From Paenibacillus typhae (GTDB lineage Bacteria > Bacillota > Bacilli > Paenibacillales > Paenibacillaceae), in assembly GCF_900099765.1 (NCBI RefSeq), contig NZ_FNDX01000022.1, positions 34,664 to 98,663 of the forward strand: a stretch of 64,000 nt of DNA, in the 5' to 3' direction. This document shows positions 34,284-43,454 of this stretch, one piece after another (position 1 is the stretch's first letter; each line of letters opens with the position of its first letter). A model generated the notes under the pieces. It worked only from the letters and a program-made list of their open reading frames with translations. It did not search any database and was not told the origin of the DNA. A program made the translations under genes and the position numbers.

Positions 34284-36061
34284 ATGAATATCAGGGATAG
34301 GGTCGAAGAGTTAAGACAGCTAATGAGAACAAATCAAATGGATGCTTATATCGTTCCCAGCTTTGATGCACATCAGAGCGAATATGTAGCAGAACATTGG
34401 AAAGGAAGAGAATGGATATCAGGATTTACAGGGTCTGCAGGTACAGTAGTGATTACCTTAGAGGATGCCGGGTTATGGACAGATGGCAGATACTATATTC
34501 AGGCAGTCAAGCAGCTTGAGGGCTCAGGAATCAGATTATTTAGAATGGCGGATCCAGGGGTACCCTTTTATTCGGAATGGTTAGCAGATGTTCTTCATGA
34601 AGGAAGCGTTGTGGGCTTTGATGGCAATGTTTTTTCAATTCATATGGTTAGACGGATGGAAAAAGATCTAAAAGCAAAAAAAATCGGGTTAAAAATGAAT
34701 CAAGATTTCATTGGTGATCTGTGGGAAGATCGGCCGGAGATTCCTAAGGGGTCAATGTTTACTTTAGACGTAAAATATGCAGGCAAATCGCGGGTAGATA
34801 AATTAAATGAAGTAAGAAAAGAAATGAAAACTATAGGGGCCAATTACTATATTTTGACCTCCTTAGATGACATTGCATGGCTATTGAATATAAGAGGGGC
34901 CGATGTGCCTAACAATCCGGTTGTAATCAGTAATGTAATCGTAGCAGAAGAAAACTGTTATTTATTTATTGATTCTTGCAAGGTTCCTCCTGTGGTAAAT
35001 TAGAGCTGGGGGCTGAAGGAATCGAGTTAAAAGCGTATGATGACATACATATGTTCTTGGGAAATCTTTCGGGCGGAGATTCCATTATTTTAGATGCGAA
35101 TAAAACAAATAGTAACTTGTATAACGCCATCAACACTAATACCAAAAAAATTGAAAGTCCTGACATCACAACGAATCTAAAAGCGGTTAAAAGTGAAATT
35201 GAGATTAACAATGTGAGATGGTGTGAAATAAAAGATGGTGTAGCCATGGTGAAATTTATCAAATGGTTAAAATCCGTTGTACCTAAGGAACAAATTACAG
35301 AGATTGCCGCAGAAGAAAAGTTAGAAGATTTCAGAAGAGCGCAGGAAGGATTTGTTGGGCCTAGCTTTGATACGATAGCTGGTTATGGAGAACATGCTGC
35401 GTTGATGCATTATAAAGCCACTAAAGAAACGCAATTTACACTTCAGAATGAAGGCTTTTTACTAGTTGATTCCGGCGGACAGTATTATGATGGAACAACA
35501 GATATTACACGGACGATTGTTTTAGGAAAGCTTACCGATGAGCAGAAAAGAGATTTTACTTTGGTGTTAAAAGGATTTATTGCATTAAGCTCAGTCAAAT
35601 ATTTATATGGGGCTACAGGCTCTAACTTAGATGTACTGGCAAGACAACCAATATGGCAATATGGTATCGACTATAAGTGCGGGACGGGCCACGGGGTAGG
35701 GTTTTTCTTGAATGTTCATGAGGGACCACAGGGTATAAGAAATGGTACTAGTACTGTTGTATTAGAAAAAGGCATGATCATTACGAATGAACCGGGAATC
35801 TACCTTGAAGGTAAATATGGAATTAGAACTGAAAATATGATGCTGGTAGTTGAAGATGAGAAAACAGAGTTTGGTCAATTTATGAAGTTCGAAGCCATTA
35901 CGTATTGTCCAATTGATCTGGCCGGTATTCATACAGATATGCTGACAGAGAGTGAAAAAGAGTGGTTAAACCATTATCATCAAGAGGTATATACGAAGCT
36001 GGCGCCTTATTTAAATGATGAAGAGAGCGCATGGCTGAGGGAAGAAACCAGGGAAATATAA
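34284..36061 (+). pseudogene. Frameshifted Xaa-Pro aminopeptidase (M24, APP1 type)
   Basis: Two adjacent frames together make one about 592-aa M24 aminopeptidase. Frame 1 (34284-35003) has the two N-terminal creatinase-like domains (NIRDRVEELRQLM, GRYYIQAVKQLEGSG) and ends prematurely at TAG (35001-35003). Frame 2 continues as LELGAEGIELKAYDDIH and holds the catalytic domain: DSGGQYYDGTTDITRT, GTGHGVG and NEPGIYLE with the metal ligands intact. Adding one A in GTAAATTAG (about 34996-35004) restores VKLELG. It is either a real mutation or a sequence error. The gene is markedly AT-rich compared with its neighbours. Confidence 0.85.
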
Positions 36062-36140
36062 ATGTCCTGCTTTGTTCCTTTGACACCCACTCCCATTATA
36101 TGCTATTTTTACTCTAGAAAATCAAAGGCAATGTAACCTT

Positions 36141-36181
36141 AGGGTTCAACCTCGCTGACAAGTGTGGGTTGGGCCCTTTTT
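36141..36181 (+). terminator. Intrinsic terminator after the M24 gene
   Basis: AGGGTTCAACC (36141-36151) pairs with GGTTGGGCCCT (36167-36177) with two G-U pairs, followed by T5. Confidence 0.8.
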
Positions 36182-36208
36182 GCATTCCGACATAGGGGGA
36201 ATATTAGC

Positions 36209-36988
36209 GTGCTGCGGACAGAGTTGCTTTTACAAAGGCTGGATGAGATTGGGGAGACGCTTGGACGTAAGGGTGGGGCGCTTCTGCTGCTGGGTGTGGG
36301 CTCGGTTGGGGTGGAGCTGGAGCGGCTGGATGAGTATTCGGATTTGGATTTTTTTGTTATTGTGGAAGCAGGGCAGAAGGACAGGTATATTGACCGGCTG
36401 GATTGGCTGGAGGAGACGTATCCGCTTGCCTATGCTTTTAAAAACTCTGATGCGGGCTGCAAAATCCTGTTCGAGGATGGGATTTACGGGGAATATGCGA
36501 TATTTGAGGAGCGGGAGCTGACAGATGCCGCTTATACGGAGGGCCGGGTGGTGTGGAAGGATCCGCTGTACAGCAACACGGCCATTGCCAAACCGCGCAG
36601 ACCGCTGCCCAGTCAAAAGTGTGATTCCCTGGACTTTCCGCTGAATGAAGCGTTAACCAATCTGTATGTAGGGCTAGGCCGTTATGGCAGGGGAGAGCGC
36701 CTGTCGGCAGCGCGGTTTATTCAGGGGCATGCGATCGACCGGATTTTGTCGGTGCTTCATCTGCTGGAGCCGGAAGTGGATTATTTCCCCGATCCCTTCG
36801 GAAATGAGCGCCGTTTAGAGAAGCGGTACCCCGGTTTTGTCGAAAAGCTTGGCGGTATGCTGCAGGGATATGATCGTGTACCAGAGTCGGCGTTATGCAT
36901 TTTAGAGTTTATTGAAGCGGTCTACCCGGCCAATCCAAGACTAAGCACGGAGATACGAAGCCTGGTTCATAAGCTTACTGCCAGATAA
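36209..36988 (+). CDS. Nucleotidyltransferase-fold protein
   Basis: A 259-aa protein with a pol-beta-type nucleotidyltransferase signature: LLLGVGSVGVELERLDEYSD followed by LDFFVIVE, the GS...DxD arrangement. The rest is helical, with no second recognised domain. It resembles aminoglycoside or lincosamide nucleotidyltransferases in general layout, but I cannot assign a substrate. The start is GTG at 36209 with GGGGGAA 9 nt upstream. It is 13 nt from a P-loop kinase gene, so the two are probably co-transcribed. Confidence 0.75.
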   Translation: MLRTELLLQRLDEIGETLGRKGGALLLLGVGSVGVELERLDEYSDLDFFVIVEAGQKDRYIDRLDWLEETYPLAYAFKNSDAGCKILFEDGIYGEYAIFEERELTDAAYTEGRVVWKDPLYSNTAIAKPRRPLPSQKCDSLDFPLNEALTNLYVGLGRYGRGERLSAARFIQGHAIDRILSVLHLLEPEVDYFPDPFGNERRLEKRYPGFVEKLGGMLQGYDRVPESALCILEFIEAVYPANPRLSTEIRSLVHKLTAR

Positions 36989-37001
36989 GGAGGGACATAC
37001 A

Positions 37002-37535
37002 ATGTTACAAAAAGCAGACCTGGAGCAGCTGCTCGGCCCAGACCATGATTCGGATAAGCCTTTGGTTGTACTGATGTGCGGGATAGCGGGCTCGGGCAAG
37101 ACGACCTTTTCGCAGAAAATAGAGCCATACGGCTTCACGCGCCTGTCTATTGATGAAGAGGTGTGGGCGGTTCATGGGCGGTACGGGATCGATTATCCGG
37201 CCGAGAAATACCGGGAGTATCTGAATGAGGCGCATCTCAGTCTGCACAACCAGATTGTACAGTGTATTAAAGAGAATAAACCGGCTGTAGTTGACTCCAG
37301 CTTCTGGAACAAGGCGGAAAGGGACAAGTATAAGCAGTTGATCGAGGAGGCGGGAGGCCGTTGGAAGCTGATCTACCTGAAGGTACATCCGGATGAGCTG
37401 CGGAGGCGGCTGAAGGTGCGGAGTGAGCGTTTTGATGCGAATGCTGCTTTTACGATTACTGAGGAGCTGTTAAATACCTTTCTTAACGGCTTCGAGGAGC
37501 CAAAGGGCGAAGGAGAATGGGTTATCGAGAATTGA
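37002..37535 (+). CDS. P-loop kinase-like ATPase (AAA_33 type)
   Basis: A 177-aa small kinase-like protein: Walker A GIAGSGKTTF (about residues 27-36), RLSIDEEVW after it, a Walker B-like VVDSSFWN and a Lid region with LRRRLKVRSERFDANAAF. The family (zeta-toxin and chloramphenicol-phosphotransferase relatives) phosphorylates small molecules; the substrate here is unknown. AAGGAGGG precedes the ATG. It sits directly after the nucleotidyltransferase gene. Confidence 0.85.
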   Translation: MLQKADLEQLLGPDHDSDKPLVVLMCGIAGSGKTTFSQKIEPYGFTRLSIDEEVWAVHGRYGIDYPAEKYREYLNEAHLSLHNQIVQCIKENKPAVVDSSFWNKAERDKYKQLIEEAGGRWKLIYLKVHPDELRRRLKVRSERFDANAAFTITEELLNTFLNGFEEPKGEGEWVIEN

Positions 37536-37572
37536 AAAATAGGTTCAACTTACATATTGGAGGCTGAAGGAT

Positions 37573-39237
37573 TTGAAGAAGTGTCTGGCGTTATTATTAG
37601 GATTATCGTTGTGTTTGCCGGCGATAAGTACAACCACATATGCGAAAAGCAATGATATAAGAGTCAACGTTGAAGGGGAATCAGTCGAATTTGATCAGCC
37701 CCCCATTATTTTAGATGGCCGGACACTGGTTCCCATTCGTGCAGTCTGTGAGAAGATCGGCGCGACCATTAAATGGGATGTTGGTACACGGACCACGACT
37801 GTAAGTAAAGGTAATAAAACACTAAGTCTGCAAATCGATAGCCAGCAAATGCAAGTAAGCGGAGGATCTCCGGTGCAGTTGGATGTTCCGCCGCAAATCT
37901 ATAATGGACGCACATTATTGCCCATTCGTGCAGTCGTTGAGAATCTTGGTTATGAAGTTACATGGGACGCAGCAAAACAGATTCTTTCCATTGAACAGGA
38001 AGGGGCCATTATCGTTGACGGGCTGGAGAATACACAAGCGTATGGAGTAGATAATTGGGCACAAATTTCCTCAGTCCATCAATTTCCCTATAAAGGGGAC
38101 GGTCTCGCTTACGCCTATGCCGATAATAATCAGCTTAAGATAACAACCCCCGGCAAAACGTTAACCTTAGAAGTGAAGTATCCTATTCTTGGGGATGTCA
38201 TTTCAGATGACGACGGTAATTTTTATGTCGTTTGGGGGAAAGAAAATGATACACAGAATGCTGCAATTGAAACCGTCTTTATTACAAAATACTCACCAGA
38301 AGGACAAGAGCTGAAAACAACCGGGTTTGTAGGAAAATCTACGCCATGGCGTGATGCTGATTCAGCAAAAACCAAGGTGCCCTTTGCGCACGGCAACTCC
38401 GTTTCTGTTATAGCTGATGGTATATTGGTCAATTATCATTCCAAAAGAAGATACGATGGCCATCAGAGCGATAATGTCATTGCTGTAAAAATATCCGATA
38501 TGTCGCCTTATTTATTGCCTAATGATACTTATAGCGGACATTCTTTTAACCAAAGTCTGATTTACAGCAAGAAATCATCAGGTTTCCTCTTTGCCAGTCA
38601 TGGTGATGCGTACGCCCGCGGGTTCAGAGTTAATAATAGCTCCGGAAAATATGGCGATGACTCAGAAATACTGTTCCATTTCTATCTTGAAGCAAATGCA
38701 AACTATGATATGTATATAGTGAACACAACGTTTGCCCAGCTTGGGGGACTTGCAGAGACAAGTAAAGGTGTCGCTTTGGTTGGCGCATCGGCCAAATCCA
38801 TAAGTGAGCAGGCAAAGAGTGAGAAACAGAATTTGTTTGTCCAGATCTTTGACCCGCAAGCAGGACAGGTTTCCGAATCTATGTTTACAGGTGGAGAAGT
38901 TCGTAGCGGTGCTCTTTCAACAGATATAAATGACAGTAATAATTCGCCGCTCGAAAAAGTAACAGACTACGGTGTACACTGGCTTACTAATTATAACGAT
39001 ACAGATGTTATTGCTCCGCAAGTGGTATCGGCTGATGACCGCATTGTCATATTATGGTCTACAGATGAGGATACCTTCTACATGGTGTTATCTGAAAATG
39101 GAACAGTTATCACCCCTGCAACCTCACTGGGCGGACTACCGTTAAACTCATTTGAGCGTCCGGTATATTACGATGGGGCTGTTTATTGGGTGGCAGTCAA
39201 AAATGGTCGATTAAAAACAATGAGCATCAGACCTTAA
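37573..39237 (+). CDS. Secreted protein with two copper-amine-oxidase-like N-terminal domains
   Basis: A 554-aa exported protein. A signal peptide (KKCLALLLGLSLCLPAIS) leads into two copies of the copper-amine-oxidase N-domain (about 30-145, with ILDGRTLVPIRAVCEKIGA and IYNGRTLLPIRAVVENLGY). In Paenibacillus this domain is a common wall-associated module and not an oxidase. The remaining 400 residues look like beta-rich repeats, possibly a propeller, with no recognised catalytic site. The start is TTG at 37573 after GGAGGCTGAAGGA. Confidence 0.85.
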   Translation: MKKCLALLLGLSLCLPAISTTTYAKSNDIRVNVEGESVEFDQPPIILDGRTLVPIRAVCEKIGATIKWDVGTRTTTVSKGNKTLSLQIDSQQMQVSGGSPVQLDVPPQIYNGRTLLPIRAVVENLGYEVTWDAAKQILSIEQEGAIIVDGLENTQAYGVDNWAQISSVHQFPYKGDGLAYAYADNNQLKITTPGKTLTLEVKYPILGDVISDDDGNFYVVWGKENDTQNAAIETVFITKYSPEGQELKTTGFVGKSTPWRDADSAKTKVPFAHGNSVSVIADGILVNYHSKRRYDGHQSDNVIAVKISDMSPYLLPNDTYSGHSFNQSLIYSKKSSGFLFASHGDAYARGFRVNNSSGKYGDDSEILFHFYLEANANYDMYIVNTTFAQLGGLAETSKGVALVGASAKSISEQAKSEKQNLFVQIFDPQAGQVSESMFTGGEVRSGALSTDINDSNNSPLEKVTDYGVHWLTNYNDTDVIAPQVVSADDRIVILWSTDEDTFYMVLSENGTVITPATSLGGLPLNSFERPVYYDGAVYWVAVKNGRLKTMSIRP

Positions 39238-39277
39238 TAATAACTACCAAAGTCGTGATCATTGAAAATGATAAAAG

Positions 39278-39319
39278 AGACCTCAACACGCTCTGCGGAG
39301 CGGGATTGAGGTCTTTTTT
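39278..39319. terminator. Bidirectional terminator between convergent genes
   Basis: AGACCTCAA (39278-39286) pairs with TTGAGGTCT (39306-39314), followed by T-runs on both strands (TTTTTT after, AAAA before). Confidence 0.85.
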
Positions 39320-39338
39320 CATACCACGGCTGCCAATC

Positions 39339-41972
39339 TTACTGCGGCACCCCCTGCGTCACCCCATGCACATAAGTCTGCCAAGGCGTGTCGAGCGCTC
39401 CCTGGCCCGGGTTGTAGGTGAAGAAGTACTCTACCGTATCACCCTGCTTCAGGTTAAGCACCGGGTAGGTGAAGTTGCCGTTGCCGGTGGAGGTCATGGC
39501 TACATTGAGCTGGCCGCCGCCGTTGATTTTGTAGTGCAGATCGGCGAAGGTTGCGCCGTTGACGTAGAATTGCAGGTTGTTGCCGGTCTTCTTCAGGCCG
39601 CGTACGCTGTCACCGATGACGACGGTGACAGGCGGCGGGGTTACGACAGTGATGGTGCTGGAGGCGGTTTTGCCGCCGTCAGCGGTTGTAGCGGTTACTG
39701 TGACGGTGCCCGCCGCGAGTCCGGTTACGCTGCCGCTGGCATTAACGGAAGCAACCGCCGGGTTGGAAACGGACCAGCTAACTGCCTTGTTGGTAGCATT
39801 CGAAGGCGCTACATTAGCGGTTAACGGAACGCTCTGCCCGACTTCGATCTGCGAGGAGGCCGGTGTCACAGTGACTCCGCTGACCGCAACATTGCCGGGG
39901 TTACCCGGATTTCCGCCGGTGCCTTCCTTATACACGCGCACATAGTCCACTTGCATGGTAGCCGGAATGTCGGATGCTGCCGGTACCCGGCCGCCGTCAA
40001 AATGGCCGCCGACAGCCAGGTTCATGATCAGGTAGAACGGCTGGTCGAACGGTGCATTCGGATTGTTCGGTGCGGCTACCGAATACCACTGCTCACGGGT
40101 GACCTTGAAGAAGAACTTGCCGTCCACATACCATTTCATGTTGTCCTCTTCCCATACCATTGTATAGACGTGGTAATCGTTCGCGAACGTCTGCCCTTGC
40201 GGGAAGTGATATTCGCCGGCGATGTACCGGTTCACCGGCCACTGGCCGCCGAAGTGAATCGCGCCGCTGGTTGTACCAGGGAGCCGTCCTTTGGCTTCCA
40301 TAATGTCGATTTCACCGGAAGCGGCCCAGGCGCCGTAGGCGGCATCTTCAGGCAGCATCCAGAGCGCCGGCCAGATGCCGTCACCGGTAGGCAGCTTGGC
40401 GCGGATATCTACCCGTCCGTACTGGAGGGACAGATTGTCTTTGGTGTTGATTTTGCCGGAGGAATATTCCGCATACCGGTTAGGGTCCTGCGGGAACGAA
40501 CGGTGGTCGTTCAGGGCGCGGATATTCAGCTGTCCACCCGAGACGAACACGTTCTGCGTGCTGTTGGTATAATGCTGCAGCTCGGCGTTGCCCCAGCCCC
40601 AGCTGTTCACGTCGTTGCTGATGTAATAGCCGGTTTCATAATTCCATTTGCTTGTATCAAGCGCAGTGCCGCTGAACTCATCCTGCCAGATCAGGTTCAT
40701 CCCGGCAATGGCCGGGTCGCTTGGCGTGCCGATAGCGATGTCCTCCTGGTCAGATTCATCCGGACGCGGAGCATTAGGATTGCCGATAAAGTTGTAATAC
40801 ACATAGTTGGTACCGACATTGCCGCCGGTCTGTCCGTTCAGCGGATAGCCGATGCGGATTTCCATGTTCTCCTGGATGGGCTGGAACCACAGGCCATAGA
40901 TATAGTCAGCCCAGTACCCCCATTGGTTGGCGGCGGACATGTTATTGTATCCGTTGCCTGCATAGACAAAGCCGCTCTGGGCGGAGCTGCTGAGATCGAC
41001 CCATACGCCCGCTTTTTTAATCTGATAGACGAACTTGCCCAGCTCGCTGCCGATTGGCGCGCCTCCGTCAATTTTCGGGAGCGGGAAGCCGATGGAGCCG
41101 TTGTTGTCGGCTGTGTAAGTCGTATTACTGTCATAGGCGGACAGCACATACGAGTTACGGACCGGCTGATTGAAGTTAATGGTGTAGACCAGGCTGGCCC
41201 CGGAGGTTTTGGATTCCAGCTTCACGTTAATGGATTCCGTTACGGTGAACCAGTAGCCGCCGCCCCCTTCGGTGAACTGGCCGAAGTTGCTGTCGTAGAT
41301 CCAGCCGCTGGCCGCATTGTTGTCGATGTTAACCCACTGGCTGCTGCTGACCGGCTTGACGGACAGCTTCAGATCCTGGGCTACTGCGGCGTAGATGAGG
41401 TTCGGATCATTGTTGAACACCGGATACGTAAAGCCCGCACTGCCGGTAAAGCCTGCGGTAAGCACCGGACCTTGCGTTGCTGCCATCGACGTAATAGTCG
41501 CTGTGTTAACGTTCTGGAATGCCAGTGTGTAATTCAGCGTAACGTTGCTGTTGGCTTTGGAGTATAGCTGAATTTCAGTAGTGGCGCTGAGCGTGAACCA
41601 GTAGCCGTTCGCACCGCCGTCGCTCCAGTGACCCCAGTTCTGGTTATAGACAAAGCCCCCTGCGCTGTCGATGTCTACCCAGTTGCCATTTTTCTTCACT
41701 TTGACGCCGACATCGCCGGATACATCATTCCAGGTTGCCGCACCGCCATTGAATATTGGCATAACAAACCCGTAGCTGGCTTGTCCCACACCCGATTTGG
41801 AGATGACCGGCCCGTCTGCCGCCGAGAAATAAGCCATGGACGTTACCGTAGTAGCCGCTGCCTGAACCTTAGAGGCCGGTAGTAACCCTATGCCCGATAA
41901 CATCACTAAAGCGAGAAACAGACTCCAAACCTTGCGCGGGAACCGGAGCTCAGCGTTATACAATCGTTTCAT
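39339..41972 (-). CDS. Secreted multidomain GH16 beta-1,3-glucanase
   Basis: An 877-aa secreted enzyme. A signal peptide (VWSLFLALVMLSGIGLLPAS) is followed by three tandem repeats of about 115 residues (about 40-390), each with an Asn-Gly-rich end such as GGYWF or GLWF. The GH16 catalytic domain (about 425-680) begins NLIWQDEFSGTALDTSKWNY and has the nucleophile/acid motif GEIDIMEAKG (about 552). A bacterial Ig-like domain (about 690-770) and a CBM56-like C-terminal glucan-binding domain (IGDSVRGLKKTGNNLQFYVN) follow. AAAGGAGGG precedes the ATG. A cre site overlaps its leader. Confidence 0.92.
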   Translation of the reverse strand: MKRLYNAELRFPRKVWSLFLALVMLSGIGLLPASKVQAAATTVTSMAYFSAADGPVISKSGVGQASYGFVMPIFNGGAATWNDVSGDVGVKVKKNGNWVDIDSAGGFVYNQNWGHWSDGGANGYWFTLSATTEIQLYSKANSNVTLNYTLAFQNVNTATITSMAATQGPVLTAGFTGSAGFTYPVFNNDPNLIYAAVAQDLKLSVKPVSSSQWVNIDNNAASGWIYDSNFGQFTEGGGGYWFTVTESINVKLESKTSGASLVYTINFNQPVRNSYVLSAYDSNTTYTADNNGSIGFPLPKIDGGAPIGSELGKFVYQIKKAGVWVDLSSSAQSGFVYAGNGYNNMSAANQWGYWADYIYGLWFQPIQENMEIRIGYPLNGQTGGNVGTNYVYYNFIGNPNAPRPDESDQEDIAIGTPSDPAIAGMNLIWQDEFSGTALDTSKWNYETGYYISNDVNSWGWGNAELQHYTNSTQNVFVSGGQLNIRALNDHRSFPQDPNRYAEYSSGKINTKDNLSLQYGRVDIRAKLPTGDGIWPALWMLPEDAAYGAWAASGEIDIMEAKGRLPGTTSGAIHFGGQWPVNRYIAGEYHFPQGQTFANDYHVYTMVWEEDNMKWYVDGKFFFKVTREQWYSVAAPNNPNAPFDQPFYLIMNLAVGGHFDGGRVPAASDIPATMQVDYVRVYKEGTGGNPGNPGNVAVSGVTVTPASSQIEVGQSVPLTANVAPSNATNKAVSWSVSNPAVASVNASGSVTGLAAGTVTVTATTADGGKTASSTITVVTPPPVTVVIGDSVRGLKKTGNNLQFYVNGATFADLHYKINGGGQLNVAMTSTGNGNFTYPVLNLKQGDTVEYFFTYNPGQGALDTPWQTYVHGVTQGVPQ

Positions 41973-42003
41973 ACTTGCCCTCCTTTAGAATAATTTGAAC
42001 ACT

Positions 42004-42017
42004 AGAAACCGCTTACA
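42004..42017. promoter_or_regulatory. cre (CcpA) site in the GH16 leader
   Basis: On the minus strand TGTAAGCGGTTTCT matches TGWAANCGNTNWCA at 13 of 14 positions. It lies at about +9 to +22 of the predicted transcript, a roadblock position, so the glucanase should be catabolite-repressed. Confidence 0.75.
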
Positions 42018-42032
42018 AATGAGCACACCTTC

Positions 42033-42060
42033 ATTCTAGCGAATGGGATTGTCCGGTAAA
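42033..42060 (-). promoter_or_regulatory. Promoter of the secreted GH16 gene
   Basis: On the minus strand: TTTACC (42060-42055), a 16-nt spacer, TAGAAT (42038-42033). Confidence 0.6.
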
Positions 42061-42167
42061 AGGTACAGAATTTTATATACAGGCCCAATATTTTGGTTTT
42101 GGGGAGCTATAGCCCCTCCCTATAACCAGATATGACATTTAGGTGTTATCGGCCGGCCTCAGCCGCA

Positions 42168-42176
42168 TGCTACAAT
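42168..42176 (+). promoter_or_regulatory. Possible extended -10 for the MetE-like gene
   Basis: TGCTACAAT (TG at 42168-42169, TACAAT at 42171-42176), without a convincing -35. It lies 46 nt before the ATG at 42223. No S-box riboswitch is visible in this short leader. Confidence 0.4.
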
Positions 42177-42222
42177 CACAGCACGAAGAACTTGATGCGA
42201 GCATAACGGAGGAGGAATTATA

Positions 42223-43392
42223 ATGTGTAATAAATTTCAAATCGTAGGCAGCCTGCTGCGGCCGTCGGAACTGTTAAAATATAAAACGCAGATTGAGCAC
42301 CGGGATGATATCAGCTATCCGTTTTATGAGGATTTTGCGGGTTATGAGACTTGTGAGGCTGCGGCGATTAAGGATGTAGTGAACAAGGAAATCGAGCATG
42401 GCCTGTCGGTAATCACGGACGGTGAGTATTCCAAGTCGATGTGGCATCTGGATTTTGTCTGGGGCTTTGAAGGGATCGAGCGGTATATCGCGGATCACGG
42501 GTACTTTTTCCGGGATACAGACGGCACTTCCAAATATGAGACACGCAAGGATATCGGCCTGCGGATTACGGGCGAGCTGAGCGGGAAGAATCATCATTTT
42601 ATCAAAATATTCAAAGAGTTCCAGGAGCATGCCGGTGACCGCGAAACGAAGCTGTGTGTCCCGTCCCCGTCGCATATTTTTGGAGAGCTGTCTTGGTCTG
42701 ACAACATTGGCGGCAAGGATGCCGTTTACAAGAACAGACAAGAGCTGAAGGACGGTCTCGTTAAAGCGTATAAGGAATTTGTAGGCGAATTTGCGGCAAC
42801 AGGCGGCAAAATCATTCAGTTCGATGACTGCCTGTGGGAGCTTTTTGCAGATGATAACCCGAACTCCCCTTATACCGGCGAAAATATCAATCAGGAGGAA
42901 GTACAGGCGCTGGCCACTGAATTCATTGATATTAACAACACCGTGATTGATTACGGCCATAGCCTGGCGCTGAAGGTTTGGACGCACAACTGCCGCGGCA
43001 ATTACGACTCCCGTAACATGGGCGGGGGCTCGTACGTTAAGATTGCCAACCTGTTCCTGAAGCAGCTGAAGTATGACCGCTTTTTCCTGGAGTGGGATGA
43101 TGAGCGTGCGGGTTCGCTTGAGGCGCTTGCAGTCTTCAAGGATCGTCCGGAAACCGAGATTGTACTCGGCCTGCTGTCCTCCAAGACCAATACGCTTGAT
43201 GATGAAGAGCGCGTAGTCAGACTGCTGAATGAAGCAGCAACGATTATTGATAAAGACCGGCTGTACCTCTCCCATCAATGCGGATTTGCCTCCTGTGACG
43301 GCGGTAATGAGCTGACAGAAGACGAGCAATGGGCGAAGATTAATCAAGGACAGCGCATTGCCAAGCAATATTGGCAGACCCAGTCTGTATAA
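42223..43392 (+). CDS. MetE C-domain-like protein (YxjG/YxjH family)
   Basis: A 389-aa protein of the cobalamin-independent methionine synthase C-terminal-domain type, similar in length to B. subtilis YxjG and YxjH. It has IVGSLLRPSELLKY at the N-terminus, VITDGEYSKSMWHLDF, and HQCGFASCDGGNELTEDEQW near the end, where the zinc-binding Cys is expected. The likely role is methyl transfer in methionine synthesis or recycling, but the methyl donor is not proven. CGGAGGAGG lies ahead of the ATG. It is divergent from the GH16 gene. Confidence 0.88.
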   Translation: MCNKFQIVGSLLRPSELLKYKTQIEHRDDISYPFYEDFAGYETCEAAAIKDVVNKEIEHGLSVITDGEYSKSMWHLDFVWGFEGIERYIADHGYFFRDTDGTSKYETRKDIGLRITGELSGKNHHFIKIFKEFQEHAGDRETKLCVPSPSHIFGELSWSDNIGGKDAVYKNRQELKDGLVKAYKEFVGEFAATGGKIIQFDDCLWELFADDNPNSPYTGENINQEEVQALATEFIDINNTVIDYGHSLALKVWTHNCRGNYDSRNMGGGSYVKIANLFLKQLKYDRFFLEWDDERAGSLEALAVFKDRPETEIVLGLLSSKTNTLDDEERVVRLLNEAATIIDKDRLYLSHQCGFASCDGGNELTEDEQWAKINQGQRIAKQYWQTQSV

Positions 43393-43399
43393 AAAAGAT

Positions 43400-43438
43400 G
43401 GCCTTAGTCCAGCGGTTCGTTGGAGTAAGGCCTTTTTT
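43400..43438. terminator. Bidirectional terminator between the MetE-like gene and the response regulator
   Basis: GGCCTTAGTCCAGCG (43400-43414) pairs with CGTTGGAGTAAGGCC (43418-43432), followed by T6 on the plus strand and a T-run on the minus strand. Confidence 0.88.
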
Positions 43439-43454
43439 CCGTGAAAAGCGTCCG

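Noticed and set aside
39951..41567. 538-codon plus-strand frame opposite the GH16 gene
   Set aside because: Antisense to a well-supported GH16 protein.
42061..42222. SAM (S-box) riboswitch ahead of the MetE-like gene
   Set aside because: The leader is too short, and no S-box core or terminator is visible.
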